This document shows, in pieces, positions 7,223 to 13,716 of a stretch of DNA of 13,801 bases. The translations under genes were made by a program, and so were the position numbers. Origin of the DNA: Bacillota bacterium (lineage in GTDB: Bacteria; Bacillota; Clostridia; Clostridiales; Clostridiaceae); NCBI GenBank assembly GCA_023440105.1, contig JAEXSY010000434.1, positions 1 through 13,801 of the forward strand, given 5' to 3'. The notes under the pieces are model-generated. The model made no database searches. It worked only from the letters and a program-made list of their open reading frames with translations, and was not told the origin of the DNA. Every line of letters starts with the position of its first letter. The stretch's first letter is position 1.

Positions 7223-7274
7223 ATTGCTCCTCAAAAGGTTTAATACAATAGGAGTAATAAATTAAATAAACCTT
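7223..7274 (+). other. interleaved inverted repeats after xdhB (weak terminator or pseudoknot-like RNA)
   Basis: ATTGCTCCT (7223-7231) pairs with AGGAGTAAT (7250-7258), with one G-U pair. AAGGTTTA (7235-7242), inside that loop, pairs perfectly with TAAACCTT (7267-7274) beyond it. The order 1-2-1'-2' is an H-type pseudoknot topology. The first hairpin lacks a U-run, so it would be a poor terminator for the xdh genes. The last repeat arm overlaps the TTGACA at 7273-7278. Confidence 0.4.
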
Positions 7275-7302
7275 GACATAACTTAATACAGAGTAGGCAT
7301 AA
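7273..7302 (+). promoter_or_regulatory. possible promoter for the permease-guaD-permease-VOC genes
   Basis: A perfect TTGACA (7273-7278) is followed after 18 bases by GCATAA (7297-7302), a poor -10. A strong -35 with a weak -10 fits a regulated promoter, but a chance match is possible. Confidence 0.35.
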
Positions 7303-7314
7303 GGAAGATAAAGG

Positions 7315-7374
7315 ATGAGAGCACTAAGGCGAAAAAAGATAGCTACTAAAGCTTACATTATTAAGGGGAAATAA
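7315..7374 (+). CDS. possible 19-residue basic leader peptide
   Basis: ATG at 7315 with AAGGAAG (7301-7307) 7 bases upstream opens a 19-codon frame, MRALRRKKIATKAYIIKGK, ending 29 bases before the permease ATG. Eight of its 19 residues are Lys or Arg. It could be a translated leader or a chance ORF; nothing else supports it. Confidence 0.2.
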   Translation: MRALRRKKIATKAYIIKGK

Positions 7375-7403
7375 TTTTAAGTAAAAAGTATAGGGGGAAA
7401 ATC

Positions 7404-8750
7404 ATGTTTAAACTCAAGGAAAATGGAACTAAATTTTCTACGGAGCTTATCGCTGGCTTTACTACCTTCTTTGCCATGGCCTATATCATAGTGGTTAATC
7501 CATCAATCTTAAGCCAGGCAGGGATGGAGTGGGGAGCCGTATTCCTTGCCACCATTATTTCATCAGTAATAGGTACTGTAATTATGGGTGCCTATGCCAA
7601 TGTACCTTATGCAGTAGCACCAGGGATGGGCCTTAATGCCTTCTTCGTTTATACTGTATGCTTTACTCTTAAATTTACCTGGCAGCAGGCACTGTCCATG
7701 GTATTTATCTGCGGCGTATTCAACATTATAATCACTGTTACAAGAATACGTAAGCATATTATTAAGTCTATACCACATAGTCTTCAAAACGCCATAGCCG
7801 GAGGAATAGGAATTTTTGTAGCTTATATTGGTCTTTTAAATGTAGGCGTTGTTAATTTTGAAGCTGGAGTTCCATCTCTTTCTAAACTGAATAAAGCACC
7901 CTTTTGGCTGTTTTTATTTGGTCTTGCCCTCACAGTAGTACTGCTTATAAAAGAAGTGAAGGGAGCTATATTTATAGGTATTGTATTAACAGCTATTATT
8001 GGAATTCCTTTTGGTGTAACTACCATGAGTGATACTATTAGCTTCTCAGAAGCCTGGTCAAAGCTGCCCACTACCTTTGGAGCTATATTTACCACAGAAG
8101 GCTTAGGTTCCTTGTTTTCCGATGCAGCCAAGGTTCCGTTGGTTCTTATTACTATTTTCTCCTTCAGCCTCTCAGATACCTTTGATACCATAGGTACCTT
8201 TATAGGTACTGGTCGCCGTAGCGGTATCTTTAGCGAAGAAGATGAAAGACAAATGGAAACTAGTACTGGTTTTAATTCAAAAATGGATAAGGCTCTTTTT
8301 GCTGATGCCACAGCCACCTCTATCGGTGCAATCATTGGTACCTCCAATACCACCACCTATGTAGAAAGTGCTGCTGGTATTGGTGTTGGTGGCAAAACAG
8401 GCTTGACCAGTATTGTAGTGGCTGCCTGCTTCATAGCCAGTGCATTTTTTTCATCCTTTATCAGTGCAATACCAAGTGCTGCTACAGCTCCTGCTCTAGT
8501 ACTTGTAGGTATAATGATGATGTCCTCCTTCAGGGAAATTGAATGGACAGATTTAAATGAAGCTGTACCTGCCTTCTTTGCTGGAGTGTTCATGGCTTTA
8601 TGCTACAGCATTTCCTATGGTATAGCTGCTGGCTTTATATTCTACTGTATAGTTAAGCTTTGTAAGGGAGAAGGAAAGGATATACATCCTATTCTTGCAG
8701 TAGCCACCATATTATTTGTTATCAATTTTGTTCTTATGGCAATAATTTAA
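7404..8750 (+). CDS. pbuG: NCS2 family hypoxanthine/guanine permease (AzgA/PbuG type)
   Basis: A 448-residue polytopic membrane protein with about 12-14 transmembrane segments of the AzgA-like branch of the NCS2 permeases. This branch imports hypoxanthine, guanine and adenine by proton symport. Hallmarks are AGFTTFFAMAYIIVVNPSIL (17-36), the VAPGMGLNAFF block (71-81), SLSDTFDTIGTFIGTGRRSG (255-274), and DATATSIGAIIGTSNTTTYVESAAG (301-325). Length is normal. The start has GGGGG at 7393-7397, 6 bases before the ATG. It begins the second half of the locus, 35 bases before guaD, so imported guanine can go straight to deamination. The exact purine preference is inferred from family and context. 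Confidence 0.88.
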   Translation: MFKLKENGTKFSTELIAGFTTFFAMAYIIVVNPSILSQAGMEWGAVFLATIISSVIGTVIMGAYANVPYAVAPGMGLNAFFVYTVCFTLKFTWQQALSMVFICGVFNIIITVTRIRKHIIKSIPHSLQNAIAGGIGIFVAYIGLLNVGVVNFEAGVPSLSKLNKAPFWLFLFGLALTVVLLIKEVKGAIFIGIVLTAIIGIPFGVTTMSDTISFSEAWSKLPTTFGAIFTTEGLGSLFSDAAKVPLVLITIFSFSLSDTFDTIGTFIGTGRRSGIFSEEDERQMETSTGFNSKMDKALFADATATSIGAIIGTSNTTTYVESAAGIGVGGKTGLTSIVVAACFIASAFFSSFISAIPSAATAPALVLVGIMMMSSFREIEWTDLNEAVPAFFAGVFMALCYSISYGIAAGFIFYCIVKLCKGEGKDIHPILAVATILFVINFVLMAII

Positions 8751-8785
8751 TAATTCATTTCAGGAGCATAAAGGGGAGGATATAC

Positions 8786-10063
8786 ATGAAAAATAACTCT
8801 TTTATTATTAAAGGGGATATATGCTATAGCAGGGATATAAACACTCTAATTGCCTGTGAGGATAACTATCTGGTATCCGTAGAAGGAGAAGCAAAGGGAG
8901 TTTATAAAGAAATCCCAGAAGAGTATTCTAACCTAAGAGTTATGGATTATAGTGGAAAGCTAGTGATTCCAGGACTTGTAGATCTCCATATTCATGCTCC
9001 TCAATATTCTTTTAGAGGCTTAGGTATGGACAAGGAGCTTTTAGAGTGGCTTGAGAAGTATACCTTTCCTGAAGAAAGCAAGTATAGCGATTTAGATTAT
9101 GCCAGGAAGGCTTATGAGATATTTGCCGAAGCTCTTAAAAAGAGTGCCACTACCTCTGCCTGCATTTTTTCTACCCTTCATGTCCCTGCTACAGAGCTCT
9201 TGATGGACATGATAGCTGAAGCGGGACTTAGAGCTTATGTGGGTAAGGTAAACATGGATAGAAATTCTCCAGATTATTTAATAGAGGAGAGTCCAGAAAA
9301 GGCTGCTAAAGCTACAGCTGAGTGGGTATTAAATTGCAAAAATCACTATAAAAAGGTATATCCTATTCTCACTCCGAGGTTTATTCCCACCTGCTCTGAT
9401 GAGCTTATGGGATATATTAAGGAGATACAAAAGAGCTATGAGCTGCCACTCCAATCCCATCTCTCCGAGGCCTATGGTGAGATACAGTGGGTTAGGGAGC
9501 TCTGCCCGGGGGCTCTCTTTTATGGAGATGCTTACGACCGCTTTGGATTATTTGGCAGAGAGGTAAAGACAGTGATGGCTCACTGTGTTTCCTCCTCTCA
9601 TGAAGAACTAATGAGGATTAAGGAAAATGGAGTTTATATTGCTCATTGTCCTCAATCAAATATGAATCTATCATCAGGAATAGCTCCTGTGAGAACCTTT
9701 ATTCAGGAGGGACTTAAGGTAGGACTTGGCAGTGACGTGGCAGGGGGAACTACGGAATCTATATTTACTGCCATGGCTGATGCTATCCACGCTTCTAAGC
9801 TCCGATGGGCTTTAATAGACAAAACTCAGGAGCCCTTAACCACAGAGGAGGTTTTCTATATGGCTACCAAAGGTGGAGGAGAGTTTTTTGGCAGGGTAGG
9901 TAGTTTTGAGACAGGCTATGAGCTGGATGCAGTTATCATTGATGATAGCTCCTTAAGGCATCCACAGCCATTAACAGCAAGGGAAAGACTGGAAAGATTA
10001 ATATATCTTTCTGATAGGTGTACTATAATCCATAAATTTATCTCAGGGGAACAAATATTTTAA
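8786..10063 (+). CDS. guaD: guanine deaminase
   Basis: A 425-residue cytosolic zinc amidohydrolase that converts guanine to xanthine and ammonia. The metal site is visible: HIH (68-70), H225 in QSHLSE (223-228), H266 in MAHC (264-267) and D317 in GLGSDVAGG (313-321). E228 is the probable general acid/base. Guanine-deaminase signatures include DLHIHAPQYSFRG (66-78), LEWLEKYTFPEE, TPRFIPTCS (196-204) and IAHCPQSN (285-292). Length fits the family. GGGGAGG at 8773-8779 precedes the ATG. It links guanine uptake by the upstream permease to the xanthine dehydrogenase. Another amidohydrolase such as 8-oxoguanine or S-adenosylhomocysteine deaminase is less likely because of the HAPQ and PRF motifs. 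Confidence 0.9.
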   Translation: MKNNSFIIKGDICYSRDINTLIACEDNYLVSVEGEAKGVYKEIPEEYSNLRVMDYSGKLVIPGLVDLHIHAPQYSFRGLGMDKELLEWLEKYTFPEESKYSDLDYARKAYEIFAEALKKSATTSACIFSTLHVPATELLMDMIAEAGLRAYVGKVNMDRNSPDYLIEESPEKAAKATAEWVLNCKNHYKKVYPILTPRFIPTCSDELMGYIKEIQKSYELPLQSHLSEAYGEIQWVRELCPGALFYGDAYDRFGLFGREVKTVMAHCVSSSHEELMRIKENGVYIAHCPQSNMNLSSGIAPVRTFIQEGLKVGLGSDVAGGTTESIFTAMADAIHASKLRWALIDKTQEPLTTEEVFYMATKGGGEFFGRVGSFETGYELDAVIIDDSSLRHPQPLTARERLERLIYLSDRCTIIHKFISGEQIF

Positions 10064-10083
10064 TAAAATAGGGGGATTTTATA

Positions 10084-11457
10084 ATGGATCAACAGATGGA
10101 AAGGGACATTAAACTGCAGTATCGGGTTGAAGATAGTCCTGCATTATCAATATCACTTTTATTGGGGTTTCAGAATATTCTTACTGCTTTTGGAGGCATA
10201 GTGGCCGTACCCTTAATCCTAGGAGGTATGGCAGGCTTTGGGGTTAGAGATACAGCCTATTTGGTGTCCGCAGCTCTATTGGCTTCAGGAATAAATTCAA
10301 TAATTCAGTCAAGAGGTATAGGTCCTAGGATGTTTAGAGTGGGCTCAGGACTTCCTACGATAATGGGTACTGATTTTGGCTTTGTGGCACCAGCCTATGC
10401 TATTATTAACACCATGGGGGGAGGCATGCCTGCTTATTATGGAGCTGCCATGCTGGGGGCTGTTTTAGAAATGATTTTGAGTTATTTTATTAAGCCCTTA
10501 ATGAAATTCTTCCCACCAGTTGTAACAGGTACTGTAATTACTCTTATAGGTATGACCTTAATGCCTGTAGCCTTCAACTGGGCAGCAGGAGGAGTTGGTG
10601 CAGAGAATTTTGGAGCACCTACTAATCTACTCATTGCCTGTGGAGTGTTTTTGATTATATTATTATTAAATCATTACGGGTCACCTCTTATAAGCTCAGC
10701 AGCAGTGCTTATAGGTATTGTTATAGGTTATGTTATCTGCATACCTTTAGGCATGGTTAATTTTTCTCAGGTTGGCTCCGCTGCATGGTTTGAGCTTCCT
10801 AAATTATTTGCTTTTGGAGTTAATTTTAATCCTAAGTTTGTGCTACCCTTCCTAGCAGGCTATCTGGTTACTGTTATTGAAACCGTAGGAGTTGTACAAA
10901 CTATAGCAGAAGTGACAGATACTCCTATAAGCGATGAGGTTATTGCAAGGGGAGTTCGTGCTGACGGCTTTGGTTCCTTTATATCACCAATCATAGGCTC
11001 CGGCCCTGTGGCTACCTTCAGCCAGAATGCTGGACTTATTCCACTTACTAAATGCGCGTCTAGGTCCGTTGCTATTATGGCAGGTATCTTACTTATATTA
11101 ATCAGCTTCTTCCCTAAGCTTTCAACGATAGTATCCATAATGCCTCAGCCAGTACTGGGGGGAGCAGGAATACTTATGTTTGGTACTGTTGCTGCAGCAG
11201 GTATAAATTCTCTTTCAAAGGTTAGATTTAATAACAGAAATCTATTAATTATTGCCTCAGCTATGTCAGTAGGTCTTGCTGTTACCTTTGGTTCAGAGGT
11301 TGTAGCTCAGCTTCCAGGAGTTATAGGAGCTCTATTCTCCTCAGGAATATCTGCAGGAACTATTGTTGCCCTTGTGCTTAACATCATTCTTAAGGAGAAG
11401 CAGGAAGCTGCTTCAGTAACAGCTGATGAGATTGTAGAGGTTCCAACTACAGTTTAA
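10084..11457 (+). CDS. NCS2/NAT family xanthine-urate permease (UacT/PbuX-like)
   Basis: A 457-residue membrane protein of the nucleobase-ascorbate transporter branch of NCS2, with about 14 hydrophobic segments. It is a different branch from the PbuG-like permease upstream. Landmarks are LLLGFQNILTAFGGIVAVPL (25-44), FFPPVVTGTVITLIG (142-156), E266 in LVTVIETVGV (261-270), and TFSQNAGLIPLTKCASR (311-327), which holds the QN-G-LT substrate-site motif. The motif around E266 and Q314/N315 is that of xanthine/urate/uracil carriers. Context favours xanthine or urate over uracil. It could work as an importer or in exchange with the oxidised product. The acidic tail (DEIVEVP) is unremarkable. GGGGG lies 8 bases before the ATG, and the gene starts 20 bases after guaD. 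Confidence 0.85.
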   Translation: MDQQMERDIKLQYRVEDSPALSISLLLGFQNILTAFGGIVAVPLILGGMAGFGVRDTAYLVSAALLASGINSIIQSRGIGPRMFRVGSGLPTIMGTDFGFVAPAYAIINTMGGGMPAYYGAAMLGAVLEMILSYFIKPLMKFFPPVVTGTVITLIGMTLMPVAFNWAAGGVGAENFGAPTNLLIACGVFLIILLLNHYGSPLISSAAVLIGIVIGYVICIPLGMVNFSQVGSAAWFELPKLFAFGVNFNPKFVLPFLAGYLVTVIETVGVVQTIAEVTDTPISDEVIARGVRADGFGSFISPIIGSGPVATFSQNAGLIPLTKCASRSVAIMAGILLILISFFPKLSTIVSIMPQPVLGGAGILMFGTVAAAGINSLSKVRFNNRNLLIIASAMSVGLAVTFGSEVVAQLPGVIGALFSSGISAGTIVALVLNIILKEKQEAASVTADEIVEVPTTV

Positions 11458-11474
11458 AAAAGGAGAAGTTAATA

Positions 11475-11837
11475 ATGTTTGAAATGACAGTTAAGGTACA
11501 GGTAGGAAATATAGAAGAGGGAGTAAAATGGTACAGTGCTGTACTTAATAAGGCTCCCGATAGAATTCCCCACCCAGGCTCTGCGGAGTGGCAGCCTTTC
11601 AAGGGCTGCTGGCTTCAAATGGCAGAGGGGAAAGAGGAAATCCAGGGACTCCTCATCCGCATTGGTGTCCATGACATACAAGCTGAAAGGGATAGGCTCA
11701 GGTCAGCCCTCCAGGATGAGCGCATACAGGTTTCCACCAAACAATGGGTACCTGTAAAATGGATTGATTTAAAGGATCCTTGGGGAAACACCATAGGCTT
11801 CTATGAATACCTAGACAAGGAATATGAAAAACTGTAA
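11475..11837 (+). CDS. small VOC-fold (glyoxalase/bleomycin resistance-like) protein
   Basis: A 120-residue single vicinal-oxygen-chelate unit. The beta-alpha module MTVKVQVGNIEEGVKWYSAVL (4-24) is followed by the closing strand WIDLKDPWGNTIGFYEY (96-112). E111 sits where VOC proteins usually place a metal-binding Glu, and the first-strand position has Gln9 rather than the commoner His. AGGAG at 11461-11465 and a gap of only 17 bases from the permease place it last in the purine operon, before the terminator. Function is unknown; binding or processing of a purine-derived product is only a guess from position. Confidence 0.7.
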   Translation: MFEMTVKVQVGNIEEGVKWYSAVLNKAPDRIPHPGSAEWQPFKGCWLQMAEGKEEIQGLLIRIGVHDIQAERDRLRSALQDERIQVSTKQWVPVKWIDLKDPWGNTIGFYEYLDKEYEKL

Positions 11838-11877
11838 GGCTGAAGCTTGACTAAGCTTATTCTATAGGATTATCTGT

Positions 11878-11919
11878 AGAGACAGAATAGAGGATTGAAA
11901 GATTCTTTATTCTGTCTCT
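11878..11919 (+). terminator. 12-bp hairpin ending the purine locus
   Basis: AGAGACAGAATA (11878-11889) pairs perfectly with TATTCTGTCTCT (11908-11919) through an 18-base loop, 41 bases after the VOC stop codon. The following CTTATATT is only a weak U-tract, but the stem length and position fit an operon end. Confidence 0.65.
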
Positions 11920-11964
11920 CTTATATTGGTTAGAAATTTAATTCGCGCGCAGCAATAATAAGGT

Positions 11965-11993
11965 TTTATGAACAATATAAACTCTGATATAAT
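11965..11993 (+). promoter_or_regulatory. promoter-like sequence with extended -10 for the right-hand small-ORF region
   Basis: TATAAT (11988-11993) is preceded by TGA, giving an extended -10 (TGnTATAAT). TTTATG at 11965-11970 is a fair -35 at 17-base spacing. Predicted start is about 12000. The next coding candidate is at 12103. Confidence 0.45.
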
Positions 11994-12102
11994 GGTAAAT
12001 ATAGTAATAATTATAAATTAATTGAAAGGGGATAACTGAGTGAATTAAGTTTTTAGAATTACTTTATCTTATTTATATTTTTAAGTTTAGGAGGGGATTA
12101 TC

Positions 12103-12201
12103 ATAGAGACATTAATTAGTTTCTTACCATTTTTAATTATGTCATCAATAGTATTATTAATTGGATTATTTATATTTGTTTTTTTAAAGAAAAAGAGTTA
12201 G
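12103..12201 (+). CDS. possible 32-residue membrane peptide with a non-standard (ATA) or lost start codon
   Basis: An excellent AGGAGG (12089-12094) is followed 8 bases later by ATA, not ATG, at the start of a 32-codon frame. The frame begins with E-T-L, has one strongly hydrophobic helix, and ends in the sequence FLKKKS. The only ATG in frame is codon 13, which has no ribosome-binding site. Either the gene uses ATA (or ATC/ATT just upstream), or an original ATG has mutated and the gene is dead. A single-helix peptide with a basic tail is typical of small membrane or toxin-like proteins, but I recognise no family. Confidence 0.3.
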   Translation: METLISFLPFLIMSSIVLLIGLFIFVFLKKKS

Positions 12202-12211
12202 GAGATGGAAG

Positions 12212-12346
12212 GTGAATCTTAGTGGAAACACTATTGTAGTTGAAAATAGAATTAGTGGTGAAAGGTTGTATGTTAATTTAAAGTACATTGTATCATTTTC
12301 ATAGATAATAAACGGGTATTCTCTGACTAATTTTAGAGGAGAATAA
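12212..12346 (+). pseudogene. broken small ORF with an in-frame stop
   Basis: GTG at 12212 has AGGAG 7 bases upstream (12200-12204, overlapping the previous stop). It opens 30 codons containing NTIVVENRISGERLYVN and then meets TAG (12302-12304). The same frame continues for 13 natural-looking codons (IINGYSLTNFRGE) to TAA at 12344-12346. This looks like a short protein interrupted by a nonsense change and probably cut short at its C-terminus. From memory the pattern recalls small uncharacterised Firmicute proteins with a VENxxSGExLYVNG-like start; that match is unverified. Positions 12347-12458 hold nothing I can interpret except the ribosome-binding site of the next gene. Confidence 0.35.
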
Positions 12347-12458
12347 TAAATAAGTTTTGGTAGAATTTTCTTCAATATATGTTTATTTTATTGTGAGTTG
12401 GTGTTGTGTTGGTTTGTTATAAATTAGCTCGTCACTTAAATATAAAACAGGAGGGTCT

Positions 12459-12737
12459 ATGAGAAAAATATGGAGACATAAGTTGTTTCAAGGGATAGTG
12501 TTTATATTAATAGCATCGTCATTAGGAATAGTAACGAGTAGATTAGAGACATTACAATTTTTATTTGAAAACGGTCATTTAGCCATTGAAAATGATATTG
12601 CTATACATTTAATAGAAGATATAAAAATTGTAAGAATAGTAGTTATTACACTATGGGCACTTGTTATAGGATTATATTTAAATTTCATATATTCAATTAA
12701 CAGCCAAATAACTAAAAAAACTAATGCACAAATTTAA
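12459..12737 (+). CDS. small two-helix membrane protein, unknown family
   Basis: A 92-residue ORF with AGGAGG (about 12450-12455) close to the ATG. The N-terminus is basic (MRKIWRHK). Transmembrane helix 1 lies at about 9-28, an acidic loop at 30-55 (LFENGHLAIENDIAIHLIED), and helix 2 at about 58-80 (IVVITLWALVIGLYLNFIY). The tail is polar and Lys-rich. I do not recognise a family. It is probably real because of the ribosome-binding site and the clean membrane layout. After its stop the same frame stays open to 12929 without a usable start codon. Confidence 0.5.
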   Translation: MRKIWRHKLFQGIVFILIASSLGIVTSRLETLQFLFENGHLAIENDIAIHLIEDIKIVRIVVITLWALVIGLYLNFIYSINSQITKKTNAQI

Positions 12738-12840
12738 ATATTACGAAGAAGATTAATTTGGTCTTATGATGATTTATTTAAAAAGTTAGATTATGAGGAG
12801 AAAATATGGGTTTACTTAAACTTAAGAAGGAGTGTTTCTA

Positions 12841-13008
12841 TTGGGGATTACTACAATTTTGTTTGCTTTAATAGTTCTATCAATAATCGGGATAATCATT
12901 GGTATAACAAGAAAAAAACGAGTAATTAAAACCATTTCTATGACAGCTTTAATTTTAATTATACTGTTTTATGCTTTTATAGTGTTTGTTTTGATTCCGG
13001 CTATGTAG
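12841..13008 (+). CDS. 55-residue two-helix membrane protein with TTG start
   Basis: AAGGAG (12827-12832) lies 8 bases before TTG at 12841, which opens 55 codons. Two hydrophobic helices (about residues 4-21 and 33-53) flank a strongly basic loop, TRKKRVIK (23-30). It ends at TAG 13006-13008, 30 bases before the methyltransferase remnant. Competing frames here are a 21-codon ATG frame at 12806-12871 and an ATG-less open frame at 12738-12929. The membrane-like composition and spacing favour this one. No family is recognised. Confidence 0.45.
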   Translation: MGITTILFALIVLSIIGIIIGITRKKRVIKTISMTALILIILFYAFIVFVLIPAM

Positions 13009-13038
13009 GCAAATTAAAGATTTTTTGAGAGGTGTTTT

Positions 13039-13412
13039 ATGAGAGAACAGGCTAAACAAAATAAAATCGCATGGGAGTATAGAGCTTATGAATTTTCGAA
13101 AAAGCAGGGGAGCCCGAAGGAAATTGCTGAGCAGCTTAAGGTTGATCCTCTTTCAAAGCTAAAGCTTCATCAAAAATATTTTAAAAGCATTCATGGAATG
13201 AAAATAGCAAATGTCTGTGAATCAAATATAAAAGCTTTTTTAAAGAAGAAGAACATAGTTCTTTTCCTGACTGTTCTTTAAGATTTTATACCCTCAGCGA
13301 GATAATTAATACAGCTATTCGGACAGGCTTTACAATAAAAGAGTTTAATGAACATCCGAATTATGAGAATAAAAAACTTCCAGGGTTGTTTACGATTTAT
13401 GCTGTAAAGTAA
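13039..13412 (+). pseudogene. internally deleted class I SAM-dependent methyltransferase
   Basis: The frame from ATG 13039 (with GAGAGGTG just upstream) encodes the N-terminus of a clostridial class I methyltransferase family: MREQAKQNKIAWEYRAYEF, then KVANVC-like sequence (KIANVCESN, 55-63), where SAM motif I should begin. After about residue 65 the homologous-looking sequence stops and the frame ends at 13281. In a different frame, from about 13251 to TAA 13410-13412, the C-terminus of the same kind of protein appears: CSLRFYTLSEIINTAIRTGF, then TIKEFNEHPNYENKKLPG and FTIYAVK. The whole remnant is 374 bases, whereas intact members of about 250 residues need about 750. An internal deletion of roughly 370-380 bases with a frame change fits. 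SAM binding cannot be retained. Confidence 0.75.
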
Positions 13413-13491
13413 TCAATTCTAGTCTGATAATTACTAGTAATAAAAGAATATCCAAGAGATAAATAAATTGGAATTTGTGGGAGGTCACACC

Positions 13492-13692
13492 ATGAAAAAA
13501 GTTGAGTTTGTACGATTGAAATCTGAGCTTTGCGGCTATGGATTAGGAAAAGGAACAAAATACAGCTTCGAAGGAGCTGAAAAAGTTATAAAAGAACGAA
13601 TCGAGGATGGTTGGGAATACTGCGGCTTTGTTCCACTTGAAACCAGGGGAACTGGAGATATAGAAACAATGTCACTGATATTTCAAAAATAG
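13492..13692 (+). CDS. DUF4177-like small protein
   Basis: A 66-residue soluble protein starting MKKVEFVRLKSELCGYGLG. ATG at 13492 with GGGAGG at 13479-13484 (7-base spacing) is a better start than the upstream in-frame TTG at 13468. The centre, VIKERIEDGWEYCGFVPLE, has the helix followed by GWE and a beta-strand typical of DUF4177 proteins, and the end, ETMSLIFQK, supplies the last strand. Function is unknown. It is intact, unlike the gene before it. The 79 bases upstream (13413-13491) hold no other feature I can support. Confidence 0.6.
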   Translation: MKKVEFVRLKSELCGYGLGKGTKYSFEGAEKVIKERIEDGWEYCGFVPLETRGTGDIETMSLIFQK

Positions 13693-13716
13693 AAATAACG
13701 ATAATTTAGTAGTTAA

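Noticed and set aside
7823..8356. 177-codon open frame on the minus strand within the PbuG-like permease gene
   Set aside because: It is antisense to a clearly conserved membrane protein, has no convincing ribosome-binding site, and its composition is what an antisense shadow gives.
12806..12871. 21-codon ATG frame with GAGGAG upstream (MGLLKLKKECFYWGLLQFCLL)
   Set aside because: It overlaps the better 55-residue TTG frame and has no family signal; it could at most be a coupled leader for it.
12738..12929. 63-codon open frame following the stop of the 92-residue ORF, with protein-like sequence (LIWSYDDLFKKLDYEEKIW)
   Set aside because: No usable start codon or ribosome-binding site, and it is overlapped by the TTG-start membrane ORF. 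Readthrough of the TAA was considered, but nothing supports it.
356..13449. 15-base repeat TAGTAATAAAAGAAT at 356-370 and 13435-13449
   Set aside because: It is AT-rich, and about one such match is expected by chance in a window of this size; there is no shared context apart from being upstream of genes.
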